DNA of 64,000 nucleotides, from assembly GCF_032191465.1 (NCBI RefSeq), contig NZ_JAQOUE010000002.1:124001-188000 (forward strand). Direction: 5' to 3'. Of this stretch, positions 18,217-28,206 are shown in pieces (the first letter of the stretch is position 1; the number at the start of each line of letters is the position of its first letter). The notes beneath the pieces are model-generated. The model was not told the origin of the DNA and searched no databases. It saw only the letters and a program-made list of their open reading frames with translations. The DNA is from Candidatus Nitronereus thalassa. GTDB taxonomy: Bacteria; Nitrospirota; Nitrospiria; Nitrospirales; UBA8639. The position numbers and the translations under genes were made by a program.

Positions 18217-18696
18217 TTATCCGGCCTGGCGAATACGCTTTACGGCCTCAGGATCCTTCAACTGCGCCAATCCAGCTAATGTGGCCTGAACGACATTGAA
18301 TGGATTTCCCCGTCCCAAGGTTTTCGCCACAATATTATTGACTCCTAGGACCTCCAAAATGGCACGGACCGCGCCACCGGCAATAATTCCTGTCCCTTCC
18401 TGAGCCGGCTTCATCAACACATGCTCTCCACAAAAGAATCCATGGACATCATGAGGAATGCTACCGTTTTTTAAGGGAACCTGAATTAACTGTTTTTTGG
18501 CACGACCCACCGCTTTCGCAATGGCTGGAGGAACTTCCGCAGCTTTGCCTTTTCCGATTCCCACCCATCCAGAGCCATCACCCACGACCACAAGAGCGCT
18601 AAAGGAAAAACGCTTCCCCCCTTTTACGACCTTGGCCACGCGATTAATAGAAACCAGTTTATCCTTTAAATTCAATTCTTCAGGATTGACACGCAA
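18217..18696 (-). CDS. rpsE: 30S ribosomal protein S5
   Basis: S5 lies near the decoding centre and affects fidelity. The double-stranded-RNA-binding domain is at the N-terminus (NRVAKVVKGGKRFSFSALVV), with the GDGSGWVGIGKGKAAEVP loop. The start is a TTG: the sequence AGGGGGA stands eight bases upstream and no in-frame ATG is nearby. Length 159 residues. Confidence 0.97.
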   Translation of the reverse strand: MRVNPEELNLKDKLVSINRVAKVVKGGKRFSFSALVVVGDGSGWVGIGKGKAAEVPPAIAKAVGRAKKQLIQVPLKNGSIPHDVHGFFCGEHVLMKPAQEGTGIIAGGAVRAILEVLGVNNIVAKTLGRGNPFNVVQATLAGLAQLKDPEAVKRIRQAG

Positions 18697-18714
18697 AATA
18701 CTATTCCCCCTGGG

Positions 18715-19080
18715 CTAAAAGTTAAGCCCGGCTTCACGAGAAGCGTCAGCTAAGGCTTTAACTCGACCATGAAATAAACGCCCGCCACGATCAAACACGA
18801 CGGCTGTGACATTGGCGGCTTTAGCTCTTTCAGCGATTCGCTGCCCTACTGCCTTAGCCGCAGCTGTGGAGGCCCCCGACGAAACACTGTCCTGGATGGC
18901 CTTTTCAAGAGACGAGGCCGCCGCTAACGTTCGCCCCTGAATATCATCAATAATTTGGGCATAAATATGCGCGTTACTTCGAAACACGTTTAGTCTTGGG
19001 CGGGCATCCGATCCAAGAATTTTTTTCCGGACCCGCGCCTTACGGCGGGAGAATCTTCGACGTTTGGTAGCTTCATTCAT
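18715..19080 (-). CDS. rplR: 50S ribosomal protein L18
   Basis: L18 binds 5S rRNA with L5 and L25 in the central protuberance. The basic N-terminus ([17 protein letters not shown]) leads to [20 protein letters not shown] and, near the C-terminus, [18 protein letters not shown]. Length 121 residues. It stands between rplF and rpsE. Confidence 0.97.
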   Translation of the reverse strand: MNEATKRRRFSRRKARVRKKILGSDARPRLNVFRSNAHIYAQIIDDIQGRTLAAASSLEKAIQDSVSSGASTAAAKAVGQRIAERAKAANVTAVVFDRGGRLFHGRVKALADASREAGLNF

Positions 19081-19089
19081 AAGAGCACT

Positions 19090-19629
19090 CTACTTCTTCC
19101 CGGCTTTACCGGCCTTTTTAATTAACACTTCTCCAGCGTATTTAATGCCCTTCTGCTTATAGACGTCAGGTGGGCGAATGCCACGTATGTTGGCAGCCAC
19201 TTGCGTAACCAATCGCTTATCAATGCCCTTGACTAATACCACGGTCTGTTTATCCACTGTTGCCTGAACTCCCTTCGGAATAGACACAGAGACAGGGTGG
19301 GCAAACCCTACGTTTAAAGAAAGATCTTGACCTTTGACCTGAGCCCGATATCCAACCCCCGTGAGTTCCAAAGTTCGCTCAAACCCAGTGGTAACCCCTT
19401 CGATCAAGTTATGTAACTCCATCCGCGTCAATCCATGGAGCGCTTTTAGTCGAGGAATATCCGAGGCTCGCTCCACATGGAGGTGCCCATCTTTCACTTC
19501 CACATTGACGCCATCGACCAATCCCCACTGCAACTGACCAAGAGGACCTTTGACGGTCACTTGACGACCAGCCACTTGAACCTCAACGCCTTTCTTTATC
19601 GGAACCGGCTTTTTCCCAATTCGTGACAT
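19090..19629 (-). CDS. rplF: 50S ribosomal protein L6
   Basis: L6 binds near the sarcin-ricin loop at the factor-binding site. It begins MSRIGKKPVPIKKGVEV and has the C-terminal block RGIRPPDVYKQKGIKYAGE, both diagnostic. Length 179 residues, with a short Lys/Gly tail (KKAGKAGKK). Confidence 0.98.
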   Translation of the reverse strand: MSRIGKKPVPIKKGVEVQVAGRQVTVKGPLGQLQWGLVDGVNVEVKDGHLHVERASDIPRLKALHGLTRMELHNLIEGVTTGFERTLELTGVGYRAQVKGQDLSLNVGFAHPVSVSIPKGVQATVDKQTVVLVKGIDKRLVTQVAANIRGIRPPDVYKQKGIKYAGEVLIKKAGKAGKK

Positions 19630-19678
19630 CTGTTGTTTTGTCCTAACCTAGGTTTACGAAGAAATACCGTTGGTATTG

Positions 19679-20083
19679 CTACCACACATAACACAACACT
19701 TCACCGCCCATTCCATTTTTCCGGGCCTCACTATCGGTGATGACACCTTTCGATGTGGAGATCAAAGCAACACCTAACCCCCCCATCACCCGCGGAATAT
19801 CCGACTTCCCTACATAAATGCGATGGCCCGGCTTACTTACCCGTTTAATCCCACCAAGAATGGGTTTTTTCTCTCGACCGGGATGATACCGCAATTTAAC
19901 TTCGAGACCTGGATGGCCATTAATGGTAGTGGGCTCAAAGCTTTGAATGAACCCTTCGGCCTGAAATACCGAGAGAATATTGGCTTTCAGCCGTGATGCT
20001 GGAATACCCACTGTTGGATGAGCCCGTCGACCCGCATTAAGCAGACGAACAAACAAATCAGCAACAGGATCAGTCATCGACAT
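19679..20083 (-). CDS. rpsH: 30S ribosomal protein S8
   Basis: S8 binds the central domain of 16S rRNA and represses the spc operon in E. coli. The N-terminus MSMTDPVADLFVRLLNAGR and the C-terminal block LGVALISTSKGVITDSEAR are characteristic. The first ATG has AGGA seven bases upstream, so I keep it rather than the ATG two codons later. Length 134 residues. Confidence 0.97.
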   Translation of the reverse strand: MSMTDPVADLFVRLLNAGRRAHPTVGIPASRLKANILSVFQAEGFIQSFEPTTINGHPGLEVKLRYHPGREKKPILGGIKRVSKPGHRIYVGKSDIPRVMGGLGVALISTSKGVITDSEARKNGMGGEVLCYVW

Positions 20084-20133
20084 AGTGAATTCCTCAATTT
20101 AATAAAAAAGATTTTTCGCTAAACCCACAGAGC

Positions 20134-20319
20134 CTACCAACTGGACTTTGTGACCCCGGGGATGTCCCCACGCAGACCATGAAACCGAAAACAAATACGG
20201 CACATATGAAAACGCCTCAAAAAGGCTCGAACCCTTCCACACAGAGGACAACGGTTGTATCGTCGAACCTCAAACTTTGGTTCACTGGCTGCTTTAATTC
20301 GTAATGATTTCTTTGCCAC
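20134..20319 (-). CDS. rpsN: 30S ribosomal protein S14, zinc type (type Z)
   Basis: This short 61-residue form has two CxxC pairs (CPLC and CRIC, 12 residues between the pairs), which is the zinc-binding C+ type of S14, about 40 residues shorter than the zinc-free form. The C-terminus [14 protein letters not shown] is typical. It stands between rplE and rpsH. Confidence 0.97.
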   Translation of the reverse strand: MAKKSLRIKAASEPKFEVRRYNRCPLCGRVRAFLRRFHMCRICFRFHGLRGDIPGVTKSSW

Positions 20320-20355
20320 AAGTTACTCCGACACAGTCCCTATCGGTTAATTAGA

Positions 20356-20946
20356 TCAACGAAAAGGCATCCCTAAATGGGCCAGAAGCGCTTTTGCCTC
20401 ATCATTGCGGTTCGCACTGGTCACTATTGTAATATCCATTCCATGGATCGAGGCCACATCATCATATTTTATTTCCGGAAAAGTTAATTGCTCTTTGAGG
20501 CCAAGAGTATAATTCCCCCGACCATCAAAAGCCTTGGGAGAGACCCCGCGAAAATCCCGAATCCGAGGAAGGGCAATGTTCATCAATCGATCCAGGAATT
20601 CATACATGTGATTTCCACGGAGCGTGACTTTGGCTCCAATCGGTATTCCTTGCCGCAATTTAAACCCGGCAATGGCTTTTTTAGCCTTGGTGACCACAGC
20701 CTTCTGTCCGGTGATCAACGAAAGTTCAGCCACTGCACTTTCTAATAGCTTGGCGTTTTGAACAGCTTCTCCCATTCCAACGTTAAGCACCACACGTTCC
20801 AGGCGAGGAACCTGCATCTGATTTTTATAGGAGAATTCCTTAATCATCAAAGGGAGAACCTCGGCCCGATATTTCTCTTTTAATCGGGGAAGCGGCTTTC
20901 CATTTGCCTTAGACTGACTAGGTTCTTTTGATTGCGTTTTACTCAT
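20356..20946 (-). CDS. rplE: 50S ribosomal protein L5
   Basis: L5 binds 5S rRNA and contacts P-site tRNA. The core from [19 protein letters not shown] onward, with [13 protein letters not shown] and [20 protein letters not shown], is typical. At 196 residues it is about 15 longer than usual because of a Ser/Lys/Gln-rich N-terminal extension. Its ATG shares one base with the rplX stop (TAATG). Confidence 0.97.
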   Translation of the reverse strand: MSKTQSKEPSQSKANGKPLPRLKEKYRAEVLPLMIKEFSYKNQMQVPRLERVVLNVGMGEAVQNAKLLESAVAELSLITGQKAVVTKAKKAIAGFKLRQGIPIGAKVTLRGNHMYEFLDRLMNIALPRIRDFRGVSPKAFDGRGNYTLGLKEQLTFPEIKYDDVASIHGMDITIVTSANRNDEAKALLAHLGMPFR

Positions 20947-21314
20947 TACACTTTATCCAAAATTTCTTCAGGACTTTTTCGAAGAATCCTGACACGCCGA
21001 CCATCACCTAACACTTTAATCCCGATTCTTGAGGGTCGTTGAATTCCCTGCGAGAAAACCATCACGTTGGAAATCGCAAAGGGGGCCTCACGCTCCAAAA
21101 TTCCGCCTTGTTTATGTTTTTGCGTTGGTTTTGTATGTCGCTTGATAATATTTAATTTCTCAACCGTCACCTTCCCCAACCGAGGAGACACCCCCAAGAC
21201 TTTGCCGGTTTTTCCCTTTTCCCGTCCGGCAATAACCATCACCATATCTCCCTTTTTGACTTGAGCCTTCCGAAGGCCCTGAATACGCTGCTTTCCCGAT
21301 CGACCTCTCGCCAT
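20946..21314 (-). CDS. rplX: 50S ribosomal protein L24
   Basis: L24 helps to start 50S assembly and lines the tunnel exit. The KOW motif is at about residues 19-45 ([20 protein letters not shown]), followed by [18 protein letters not shown]. It has a basic N-terminal extension ([15 protein letters not shown]) and is 122 residues long, a little over the usual 100-110. It overlaps rplN and rplE by one base each. Confidence 0.97.
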   Translation of the reverse strand: MARGRSGKQRIQGLRKAQVKKGDMVMVIAGREKGKTGKVLGVSPRLGKVTVEKLNIIKRHTKPTQKHKQGGILEREAPFAISNVMVFSQGIQRPSRIGIKVLGDGRRVRILRKSPEEILDKV

Positions 21315-21682
21315 TATATGACCTCAGGAGCCAGTGAAATAATTTTCATAAATTTCTTTTTTCGCAATTCCCTGGCCACAGGGCCAAAGATTCTGGTCCC
21401 AATGGGATCACCCTGAGCATTGACGAGCACACAGGCATTTTGATCAAAACGAATATAGGAGCCGTCTTCTCGCCGCGCGCTTTTCTTAGTTCGTACGATC
21501 ACGGCCTTGACGACCTGGCCTTTTTTGACACCAGCTCGAGGAATCGCTTCACGAACTGAGACGACAATAATATCGCCTATCCCGCCATATCGACGACGCG
21601 TCCCTCCAAGCACATGAAAACAACGAACGCTTCGAGCTCCGGAATTATCAGCAACATCGAGATATGTGTAATTTTGAATCAT
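21314..21682 (-). CDS. rplN: 50S ribosomal protein L14
   Basis: L14 lies at the subunit interface next to L19. The N-terminus [19 protein letters not shown] and the block [20 protein letters not shown] are nearly invariant in the family. Length 122 residues, normal. It follows rpsQ by 34 bases. Confidence 0.98.
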   Translation of the reverse strand: MIQNYTYLDVADNSGARSVRCFHVLGGTRRRYGGIGDIIVVSVREAIPRAGVKKGQVVKAVIVRTKKSARREDGSYIRFDQNACVLVNAQGDPIGTRIFGPVARELRKKKFMKIISLAPEVI

Positions 21683-21716
21683 GCCCGTTCAATACTCCTG
21701 CCAGAACCAATTGAAT

Positions 21717-21995
21717 CTACGCTTGCTGAGACCGCTCGCCTTTTTCCACTACTGCTGAAACGCGCCAATGCTTATCTTTACTCAGTGGTCTCGTTTCTAC
21801 GATCTTCACTCGATCCCCAATCTTCGATTCATTTTTCTCATCATGTGCCTTCAACCGAGACACACGACGCACGACCTTTCCGTACAATGGATGCGGAACA
21901 AACCTTGTCACCGCGACCACAACGGTTTTCTCCATCTTATCCTTGATCACTTCACCATACGAAACACGTTGCCTACGACGTTCAGGATTACCCAT
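21717..21995 (-). CDS. rpsQ: 30S ribosomal protein S17
   Basis: S17 is a primary 16S-binding OB-fold protein. VIKDKMEKTVVVAVTRFVPH and the IGDRVKIVETRPLSKDKHWR block identify it. Length 92 residues, with a short Lys/Ser/Gln tail. It lies between rpmC and rplN. Confidence 0.97.
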   Translation of the reverse strand: MGNPERRRQRVSYGEVIKDKMEKTVVVAVTRFVPHPLYGKVVRRVSRLKAHDEKNESKIGDRVKIVETRPLSKDKHWRVSAVVEKGERSQQA

Positions 21996-22031
21996 TCTTT
22001 AGCACCTTAACTCCAATCATCAAGCAAACCG

Positions 22032-22217
22032 TCACTTCTTCTCGCGAAGGACCGTTCGCGCCCTGGCTACATCACGCCGCACGTGACGAATGCGCATAGG
22101 GTTTTCGATCCGACCTAAAGCCAGTTGACATCTGAGATGAAACAGTTCTTGTTTCAACTCATGAACTTTCCCCAACACTTCTTCCGGTTCCAATTTTCTT
22201 AGTTCTTGAATATCCAT
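22032..22217 (-). CDS. rpmC: 50S ribosomal protein L29
   Basis: L29 is a two-helix protein at the tunnel exit, near the SRP and trigger-factor sites. The 61-residue product begins MDIQELRKLEPEEVLGKVHE and contains LKQELFHLRCQLALGRIENP. It starts 12 bases after the rplP stop. Confidence 0.96.
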   Translation of the reverse strand: MDIQELRKLEPEEVLGKVHELKQELFHLRCQLALGRIENPMRIRHVRRDVARARTVLREKK

Positions 22218-22229
22218 AAATACGCCATG

Positions 22230-22649
22230 CTAAATCGCCAATTCCCCACGAACCACTAATTTTGTCGCCAACGGCAGTTTATGCCCAGCCAAACGAAAGG
22301 CTTCCTCTGCCACTGAACGGGTCACATCGTCCATTTCATAAAGAATACGCCCAGGTTTAACCACCGCAACCCAAAATTCTGGATTACCCTTTCCTTTACC
22401 CATTCGTACTTCAGCCGGCTTTTTGGTGACGGGCTTATCAGGGAAAATCCTCGTCCAAATTCTACCACCACGCTTCACATGACGCGTCATGGCAATTCTC
22501 GCGGCTTCAATCTGTCGAGCGGTTATTCGACCTGGCTCAAGAACCTTCAAGCCATACAACCCAAAAGATACTTCACCACCACGGTAGGCCTTCCCATACA
22601 TACGGCCCTTATGTACTTTGCGAAACTTAACTTTTTTAGGAGATAGCAT
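22230..22649 (-). CDS. rplP: 50S ribosomal protein L16
   Basis: L16 helps shape the A site and the peptidyl-transferase region. The product has [20 protein letters not shown], the [20 protein letters not shown] block and [20 protein letters not shown]. Length 139 residues. It follows rpsC by 21 bases. Confidence 0.98.
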   Translation of the reverse strand: MLSPKKVKFRKVHKGRMYGKAYRGGEVSFGLYGLKVLEPGRITARQIEAARIAMTRHVKRGGRIWTRIFPDKPVTKKPAEVRMGKGKGNPEFWVAVVKPGRILYEMDDVTRSVAEEAFRLAGHKLPLATKLVVRGELAI

Positions 22650-22670
22650 ATTGATTCACGCCTATTCCAC

Positions 22671-23336
22671 TTACAATAAAGAAAGAGCCGGCTCTCCAAT
22701 ATTCGTTGAAGGCAACTTAGCATCACCCTTGTAAATCCAAGCCTTGACCCCAATTTTTCCCATCGTGGTATTGGATTCAGCAAAACCATAATCCACATCA
22801 GCCCGGAGGGTATGAAGAGGGACACGCCCCTCTCGATACCATTCAGTCCTGGCAATTTCATTTCCCCCAAGACGCCCCGCACAGGCAACCCGCACCCCTT
22901 GCGCCCCCAAGCGCAATGCGGCGGCGACGCTACGTTTCATAGCACGACGAAACGACACACGCTTTTCCAACTGCAAGGCGATATTCTCCGCCACTAACTG
23001 TGCATCCAATTCTGGTTTTTTAATTTCCTTGACGGTGACATACACTTCCCGCCCATACTGTTGCTCCATCATGCCTTTGAGCTTGTCAACTTCCGCGCCT
23101 TTCCGTCCAATGATAATACCAGGACGAGCGGTATGAATAATGATTTTCACTTGATTCCCAGAACGTTCAATCTCTACCCGAGAGATACCCGCATGATACA
23201 ACCGAGATTTGACGACTTTACGAATCTGCACATCCTCATGGAGCAACTTCACATACTCTTTTTTGGCATACCACCGTGAATTCCAGGACCTGGTATACCC
23301 AAGTCTAAAACCATAAGGATGTGTTTTTTGCCCCAT
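22671..23336 (-). CDS. rpsC: 30S ribosomal protein S3
   Basis: S3 lies at the mRNA entry tunnel. The N-terminus [20 protein letters not shown], the KH domain ([18 protein letters not shown], about residues 70-90) and the C-terminal domain ([20 protein letters not shown]) are all present. Length 221 residues. Confidence 0.98.
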   Translation of the reverse strand: MGQKTHPYGFRLGYTRSWNSRWYAKKEYVKLLHEDVQIRKVVKSRLYHAGISRVEIERSGNQVKIIIHTARPGIIIGRKGAEVDKLKGMMEQQYGREVYVTVKEIKKPELDAQLVAENIALQLEKRVSFRRAMKRSVAAALRLGAQGVRVACAGRLGGNEIARTEWYREGRVPLHTLRADVDYGFAESNTTMGKIGVKAWIYKGDAKLPSTNIGEPALSLL

Positions 23337-23401
23337 AAATTCCGCCTACCCCTCTATGTCAAAATGAACAGCATTTCCAAAAATCAGCCAGACGCCAACC
23401 A

Positions 23402-23746
23402 TCAAGAAACTTCGGAAGGAGCCACAACAATTGTCACATGACTCATTCGTTTATGAATTGGATTAGCCCTCCCCATTGACCGCGCCCTAAACCGTTTCAA
23501 CGTCGGCCCACAATCAACATAGGCCCGCACGATTCGCAAAGACTCAGGATCACCAAGCTCTTTTTGTCCTGCATTGGCCACGGCAGACTGCAACAATTTT
23601 TCGACGACGGGGGCAGCTGATCGAGGAAGATATTTGAGAAGAGTTAAGGCCTCCGGCACCTCCCGCCCACGGATCAAATCTATCACCATCCGCATTTTCC
23701 TCGGAGTCATTCTCACAAATCTCAGGACTGCACTTGCTTCCGCCAT
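23402..23746 (-). CDS. rplV: 50S ribosomal protein L22
   Basis: L22 has a long hairpin that reaches the narrow part of the peptide tunnel. The core VRMTPRKMRMVIDLIRG and the tip and C-terminal part (ARSMGRANPIHKRMSHVTIV) are typical. Length 114 residues. A 65-base spacer separates it from rpsC. Confidence 0.97.
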   Translation of the reverse strand: MAEASAVLRFVRMTPRKMRMVIDLIRGREVPEALTLLKYLPRSAAPVVEKLLQSAVANAGQKELGDPESLRIVRAYVDCGPTLKRFRARSMGRANPIHKRMSHVTIVVAPSEVS

Positions 23747-23764
23747 TGCCCTACTTCCCTTCTC

Positions 23765-24052
23765 CTACTTTAATGGAACAGCTTTTTCTGATTTTGCAGC
23801 CCCATGCCCCTTAAAGAACCGCGTGGGAGCGAACTCACCTAATTTATGCCCAACCATATTTTCAGTGACATATACCGGCATAAACTTTTTCCCATTATGC
23901 ACGGCAAAGGTATGGCCAATCATTTCTGGCACGACGGTCGAACGGCGGGACCATGTCTTAATCAATTTATTGTCACGGCTTTCATTCATCTTTTCGACCT
24001 TCTTCATCAGATGATCGTCCACGAATGGCCCTTTATGAACTGAACGAGGCAT
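23765..24052 (-). CDS. rpsS: 30S ribosomal protein S19
   Basis: S19 binds 16S rRNA in the 30S head with S13. It begins [20 protein letters not shown] and carries [20 protein letters not shown] and [16 protein letters not shown]. Length 95 residues. It stands between rplB and rplV. Confidence 0.98.
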   Translation of the reverse strand: MPRSVHKGPFVDDHLMKKVEKMNESRDNKLIKTWSRRSTVVPEMIGHTFAVHNGKKFMPVYVTENMVGHKLGEFAPTRFFKGHGAAKSEKAVPLK

Positions 24053-24069
24053 ACACGACTCCTACTAGA

Positions 24070-24900
24070 CTATTTACTCCGCCGTGAAATAATAAATTTA
24101 GACGAATCCTTTTTCTTTTTGCGGGTCTTGAACCCCTTGGTCGGCATTCCCCAAGGGGAAACTGGATGAGGATTCCCTTGGCCGGCTTTACCTTCACCAC
24201 CACCATGAGGATGATCAACCGGGTTCATCACCACACCACGCACATGCGGCATCTTCCCTAACCACCGAGAACGTCCAGCCTTCCCGACATTGATTTTCTC
24301 ATGATCCAAGTTACCCACTTGCCCAACGGTGGCCATACACGTACCCAAGATTCTCCGCATTTCCCCAGAAGTTAAACGGACTTGAATATAATGGCCTTCA
24401 CGCCCCATCACTTGCGCCGAAGATCCCGCACTTCTCGCTAATTGGCCACCCTTTCCTGGCTTAAGTTCAATATTATGAATGACCGTCCCTAATGGCATAG
24501 CCGAAATTGGAAGCGCATTTCCAGGCCGAATATCGGCATCAGTCCCGGATTGCACCGTGGCACCAACCACTAAATCAACGGGAGAAAGAATATATCGCTT
24601 CTCCCCATCGGCATAATGAAGCAACGCAATCCTGGCAGATCTATTGGGATCATATTCAATACGGGCCACTTTCGCAGGAATACCAAATTTATTGCGCCTA
24701 AAATCAATTTGTCGATACAGACGCTTATGACCACCCCCACGAAATCGACTTGTGATGCGGCCCTGATTATTCCGCCCCCCAGACTGCCCCTGCTTCTTCG
24801 TAAGTTTTTTTTCAGGACGATCAGATGACAATTTTTCGCCAACAATCGCCGTCATACCTCTACGGCCTGGCGATGTGGGTCTGTATGATTTGATTGCCAT
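24070..24900 (-). CDS. rplB: 50S ribosomal protein L2
   Basis: L2 supports the peptidyl-transferase centre. The C-terminal block [16 protein letters not shown] contains the histidine that is essential in the family; [18 protein letters not shown] is near the N-terminus. Length 276 residues. The gene follows rplW by 74 bases, one of the longer gaps in the S10 operon; I see no hairpin there. Confidence 0.98.
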   Translation of the reverse strand: MAIKSYRPTSPGRRGMTAIVGEKLSSDRPEKKLTKKQGQSGGRNNQGRITSRFRGGGHKRLYRQIDFRRNKFGIPAKVARIEYDPNRSARIALLHYADGEKRYILSPVDLVVGATVQSGTDADIRPGNALPISAMPLGTVIHNIELKPGKGGQLARSAGSSAQVMGREGHYIQVRLTSGEMRRILGTCMATVGQVGNLDHEKINVGKAGRSRWLGKMPHVRGVVMNPVDHPHGGGEGKAGQGNPHPVSPWGMPTKGFKTRKKKKDSSKFIISRRSK

Positions 24901-24974
24901 TTTTCTTTCAACTTCCTTATTTCAAAATTACCAAACTTCCAAAATCTCTATCCACTTCCCGAGAACAATTTAAC

Positions 24975-25268
24975 TTAGGCACTTTCATACAGTTCCAGCT
25001 TTTCACCCTCACGTAGCGTCACAATGGCTTTTTTCCAGTCTGGACGTTTTCCAAGAAAACGGCCCTGCCGCTTTTTCTTCCCCATAACGACCATCACATT
25101 GACACTCTTAACTTTGACTTTTAAGGCCGACTCCACGGCCTTTCTTACCTCTATCTTCGTAGCATCCTTCTTCACCAAAAATGCCACCCGGTTCGCCTGC
25201 TCTTGAAGTCCGGTGATTTTTTCAGTCAACAGCGGCTTCACAAGTACGTCAAAGGGATCGCGCTTCAT
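24975..25268 (-). CDS. rplW: 50S ribosomal protein L23
   Basis: L23 is the docking site for trigger factor and SRP at the tunnel exit. VLVKPLLTEKITGLQEQANR and the VKSVNVMVVMGKKKRQGRFL loop identify it. The frame has an ATG two codons earlier, but the ATG at 25266-25268 has AGGAG eight bases upstream and overlaps the rplD stop as ATGA. Length 97 residues. Confidence 0.97.
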   Translation of the reverse strand: MKRDPFDVLVKPLLTEKITGLQEQANRVAFLVKKDATKIEVRKAVESALKVKVKSVNVMVVMGKKKRQGRFLGKRPDWKKAIVTLREGEKLELYESA

Positions 25269-25888
25269 GACCATAACTCCTGAACTTTATCCAGCTGATC
25301 TTTCACAATAACCAAGGACTCGTAACGTAGGACATCGTAAACGGTCATTTCACTGGGGACAACGGCCCTCACATCTTTCAAATTTCGTGCAGCACGGAAG
25401 AGATTGATGTTCTCTTCTCCTGCCACCAACAAAGCCGAACGCCCCAAACCCAACTTGGACAACATCGTCGAAAGCTGCTTTGTCTTAGCCTCAGAGAGCG
25501 ACAACTCTGAAACAATCGATAATTCGCCTGCAGATTGCTTGGAGGATAAAGCACTTTGCATAGCCCCACGATACATTTTTTTCGGTATGGAATAATCGTA
25601 GGTGCGGGGACGAGGACCAAAAACTATTCCACCATGCCTCCACACCGGCGATCGATTAGATCCAGCCCTGGCCCGACCAGTATGCTTTTGCTTCCATGGC
25701 TTCTTTCCGGTGCCGCTGACTTCACCACGCCCCTTTGTGCTGGATGTTCCCTGCCGAAGCGAAGCACGCTGCATCACCACAGCGGAATGAACAAGAGGAA
25801 CTTTAACAGGAACCCCAAATACAGAATCATTTAATTCAACGGAGCCAGCAGCCTTCTTCCCTGTATCTAAAACCTTAATAGTAGCCAT
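25265..25888 (-). CDS. rplD: 50S ribosomal protein L4
   Basis: L4 has a long loop in the peptide tunnel and in E. coli represses the S10 operon. The tunnel loop region includes QGTSSTKGRGEVSGTGKKPW and KHTGRARAGSNRSPVWRHGG. The open frame continues 22 codons upstream into rplC, but the ATG at 25886-25888, four bases after the rplC stop, gives the expected start (MATIKVLDTGKKAAGSVEL). Length 207 residues. Confidence 0.97.
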   Translation of the reverse strand: MATIKVLDTGKKAAGSVELNDSVFGVPVKVPLVHSAVVMQRASLRQGTSSTKGRGEVSGTGKKPWKQKHTGRARAGSNRSPVWRHGGIVFGPRPRTYDYSIPKKMYRGAMQSALSSKQSAGELSIVSELSLSEAKTKQLSTMLSKLGLGRSALLVAGEENINLFRAARNLKDVRAVVPSEMTVYDVLRYESLVIVKDQLDKVQELWS

Positions 25889-25892
25889 AAAA

Positions 25893-26519
25893 TTACTTTT
25901 TCCGAACCTTCTGAATGACAACATAGCCACCAGGAGGTCCGGGAACTGCTCCAAAAATTAACAGAAGGTTTTCCTCTGGGCGCACTTCAACAATTTTCAA
26001 ACCACGAACTGTCACTCGTTGGGCACCCATATGGCCAGGAAGCCTCTTTCCTCTCCACACTCTTGAAGGAAAAGAACTCGCACCAACAGAACCTGGAGCA
26101 CGATGAAACATGGATCCATGAGTAGCTGGCCCACCACCAAAATTGTGGCGTTTCATCACACCCTGAAAACCCTTCCCCCTGGATACCCCTTGCACATCGA
26201 CCAACTCACCGTTTTCAAACAAATCAACGGATACGGTATCCCCAATTTGCTTGTCTGATGAACCACGAAACTCCCTTAAAGATTTCCAGAGCTTCTTACT
26301 ACCAGATGCCCGAAGATGACCAATTTGAGCCTTAGTCAACTTTCGTTCCTGCACCTCGCGATATCCCAATTGAATGGCTTCATACCCATCTCGGTCCAAT
26401 GTTTTGACAGCGGTAACATCACAAGGACCCGCTTCTACCACCGTCACAGGGTAAAGACGACGCTCTGCATCATACACCTGAGTCATCCCCAATTTTTTTC
26501 CCAACAATCCACCACTCAT
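25893..26519 (-). CDS. rplC: 50S ribosomal protein L3
   Basis: L3 starts 50S assembly and reaches the peptidyl-transferase centre through a loop. MSGGLLGKKLGMTQVYDAE at the start and GVSRGKGFQGVMKRHNFGGG with THGSMFHRAPGSVGASSFPS, the loop near the A site, are diagnostic. Length 208 residues. It lies 47 bases after rpsJ. Confidence 0.98.
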   Translation of the reverse strand: MSGGLLGKKLGMTQVYDAERRLYPVTVVEAGPCDVTAVKTLDRDGYEAIQLGYREVQERKLTKAQIGHLRASGSKKLWKSLREFRGSSDKQIGDTVSVDLFENGELVDVQGVSRGKGFQGVMKRHNFGGGPATHGSMFHRAPGSVGASSFPSRVWRGKRLPGHMGAQRVTVRGLKIVEVRPEENLLLIFGAVPGPPGGYVVIQKVRKK

Positions 26520-26566
26520 AATGCTACATCCTCACCCAAACCAGACAACACTTAAAAAAATGGTCA

Positions 26567-26881
26567 TCACAATTTAATCTCGACATCCACTCCGGCAGCC
26601 AAACTTAATTTCATTAGAGCATCCATCGTGTCTGGAGTTGGCTCAAGAATATCCAGCAATCGCTTATAGGTTCGAATTTCAAATTGCTCTCTTGATTTTT
26701 TGTCAGCATGAGTCGAACGCTGAATCGTAAACTTTTCAATTCGGGTAGGAAGCGGAACAGGGCCAGCCACTCTCGCACCAGTCTGCTTAACCGTATCGAC
26801 AATTTCACGCGCTGACTGATCAAGAATCCGGTAATCAAACCCTTTCAACCGGATACGAATTCGCTGATCCACACTTACCAC
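26567..26881 (-). CDS. rpsJ: 30S ribosomal protein S10 (NusE)
   Basis: S10 is a 30S head protein and also acts in transcription antitermination with NusB and in coupling with Nus[21 protein letters not shown] and [20 protein letters not shown] are diagnostic. The start is a GTG, either the first (26879-26881, after a G-rich GGGGG) or the one three codons later; I keep the first (104 residues). It follows tuf by 16 bases, so the str and S10 operons are fused here. Confidence 0.97.
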   Translation of the reverse strand: MVSVDQRIRIRLKGFDYRILDQSAREIVDTVKQTGARVAGPVPLPTRIEKFTIQRSTHADKKSREQFEIRTYKRLLDILEPTPDTMDALMKLSLAAGVDVEIKL

Positions 26882-26897
26882 GCTCTACCCCCTCAAC

Positions 26898-28103
26898 CTA
26901 TGCCAAAATTTCCGTCACCACGCCGGCGCCCACCGTGCGCCCGCCTTCACGAACCGCAAACCGCAACCCCTGTTCCATCGCAATCGGCGAGATCAACTCT
27001 CCCGTAAACGTCGTGTTGTCCCCCGGCATCACCATCTCCACCCCTTCATTCAATTGCACGATCCCCGTCACATCCGTCGTGCGGAAATAAAACTGCGGAC
27101 GATAACCATTGAAAAACGGGGTATGCCGCCCCCCTTCTTCCTTGGTCAACACATACACCTCAGCCTTAAACTTCGTATGTGGAGTGATACTCTTCGGCTT
27201 GGCTAACACCATGCCCCGCTCCACTTCGTCTTTTTTGGTGCCCCGCAATAACGCCCCAATATTATCCCCCGCTTGCCCGTCATCTAAGACTTTCCGGAAC
27301 ATTTCCACCCCAGTCACGGTGGTGGTTTGTGTGTTGCCTAACCCGACAATTTCAATTTCATCGCCCACCTTCACTCGCCCCCGCTCCACCCGGCCCGTGA
27401 CCACGGTCCCACGGCCACTGATGGTAAACACATCTTCGATGGGCATCAGGAAGGGTTTATCAATGGCGCGCTCGGGAGTAGGAATGTAGGTGTCAATCGC
27501 TTCCAAGAGCTTTATGATGGAAGGTACGCCGATGTCACTGGTGTCCCCTTCGATGGCTTTGATGGCCGAGCCCGTAATAATGGGCACGTCATCGCCGGGG
27601 AATTGATACTTCGAGAGCAATTCCCGCACTTCCAGCTCCACTAATTCCAACAGCTCGGGATCTTCGACTTTATCCGCTTTGTTTAAAAAGACGACGATAT
27701 AGGGCACCCCCACTTGCCGGGCCAACAGAATATGTTCGCGGGTTTGCGGCATGGGCCCATCAGCAGCCGATACCACGAGGATGGCGCCATCCATTTGGGC
27801 CGCCCCGGTTATCATGTTCTTGACGTAGTCGGCATGCCCCGGACAGTCCACATGCGCGTAATGCCGATTGTCGCTTTCATATTCCACATGCGAGATGGCT
27901 ATGGTCAGGATTTTGGTCGGATCCCGTCGCCCTTGCGATTCACTCGCCTTGGCCACTTGATCATAGGAGACATAGTTGGCCATCCCCTTATCCCCCATCA
28001 CCTTCGTTAAGGCTGAGGTCAGGGTCGTCTTCCCATGGTCAACGTGCCCAATCGTCCCCACATTCAAATGCGGCTTCTTCCGATCAAATTTCGACTTCGC
28101 CAT
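26898..28103 (-). CDS. tuf: Elongation factor Tu, copy in the str operon
   Basis: EF-Tu delivers aminoacyl-tRNA to the ribosome. The G1 motif GHVDHGKT is at residues 19-26, G3 DCPGH at 86-90, G4 NKAD near 142. The switch I region (about residues 50-72) is unusual: the canonical RGITI is replaced by KILTI and a preceding SQGRRDPT stretch adds about five residues, which explains the length of 401 instead of 394-397. The SD is GGGAGGGG. The protein is identical to the copy at 43042-44247. By eye the coding DNA differs at one synonymous base (26943 against 43087) and in the stop (TAG here, TAA there). Confidence 0.98.
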   Translation of the reverse strand: MAKSKFDRKKPHLNVGTIGHVDHGKTTLTSALTKVMGDKGMANYVSYDQVAKASESQGRRDPTKILTIAISHVEYESDNRHYAHVDCPGHADYVKNMITGAAQMDGAILVVSAADGPMPQTREHILLARQVGVPYIVVFLNKADKVEDPELLELVELEVRELLSKYQFPGDDVPIITGSAIKAIEGDTSDIGVPSIIKLLEAIDTYIPTPERAIDKPFLMPIEDVFTISGRGTVVTGRVERGRVKVGDEIEIVGLGNTQTTTVTGVEMFRKVLDDGQAGDNIGALLRGTKKDEVERGMVLAKPKSITPHTKFKAEVYVLTKEEGGRHTPFFNGYRPQFYFRTTDVTGIVQLNEGVEMVMPGDNTTFTGELISPIAMEQGLRFAVREGGRTVGAGVVTEILA

Positions 28104-28147
28104 CTGCCCCTCCCTTTACAAATGCGACTTTTCTTAGGCAATCCAAA

Positions 28148-28179
28148 CGAAAGAATAATTTGCTCAACCAATTCTTTCG
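28148..28179. repeat. Hairpin in the fusA-tuf spacer
   Basis: The perfect nine-base arms CGAAAGAAT and ATTCTTTCG are separated by 14 bases. It lies 27 bases beyond the fusA stop and 45 bases before the tuf start. The trailing sequence on the minus strand is TTTGGATT, so it is at best a weak terminator; it could be an RNA processing site or an mRNA-stabilising stem that lets tuf be expressed apart from fusA. Confidence 0.45.
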
Positions 28180-28206
28180 ATTACAGTTAACACTTTATTT
28201 ATGTGA

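Noticed and set aside
25265-25954. Longer rplD start inside rplC
   Set aside because: The extra 22 residues do not resemble L4 and overlap L3; the inner ATG fits the family.
26898-28103. Possible assembly duplication of tuf
   Set aside because: The flanks differ completely, the stop codons differ and one silent base differs, so two real copies fit better.
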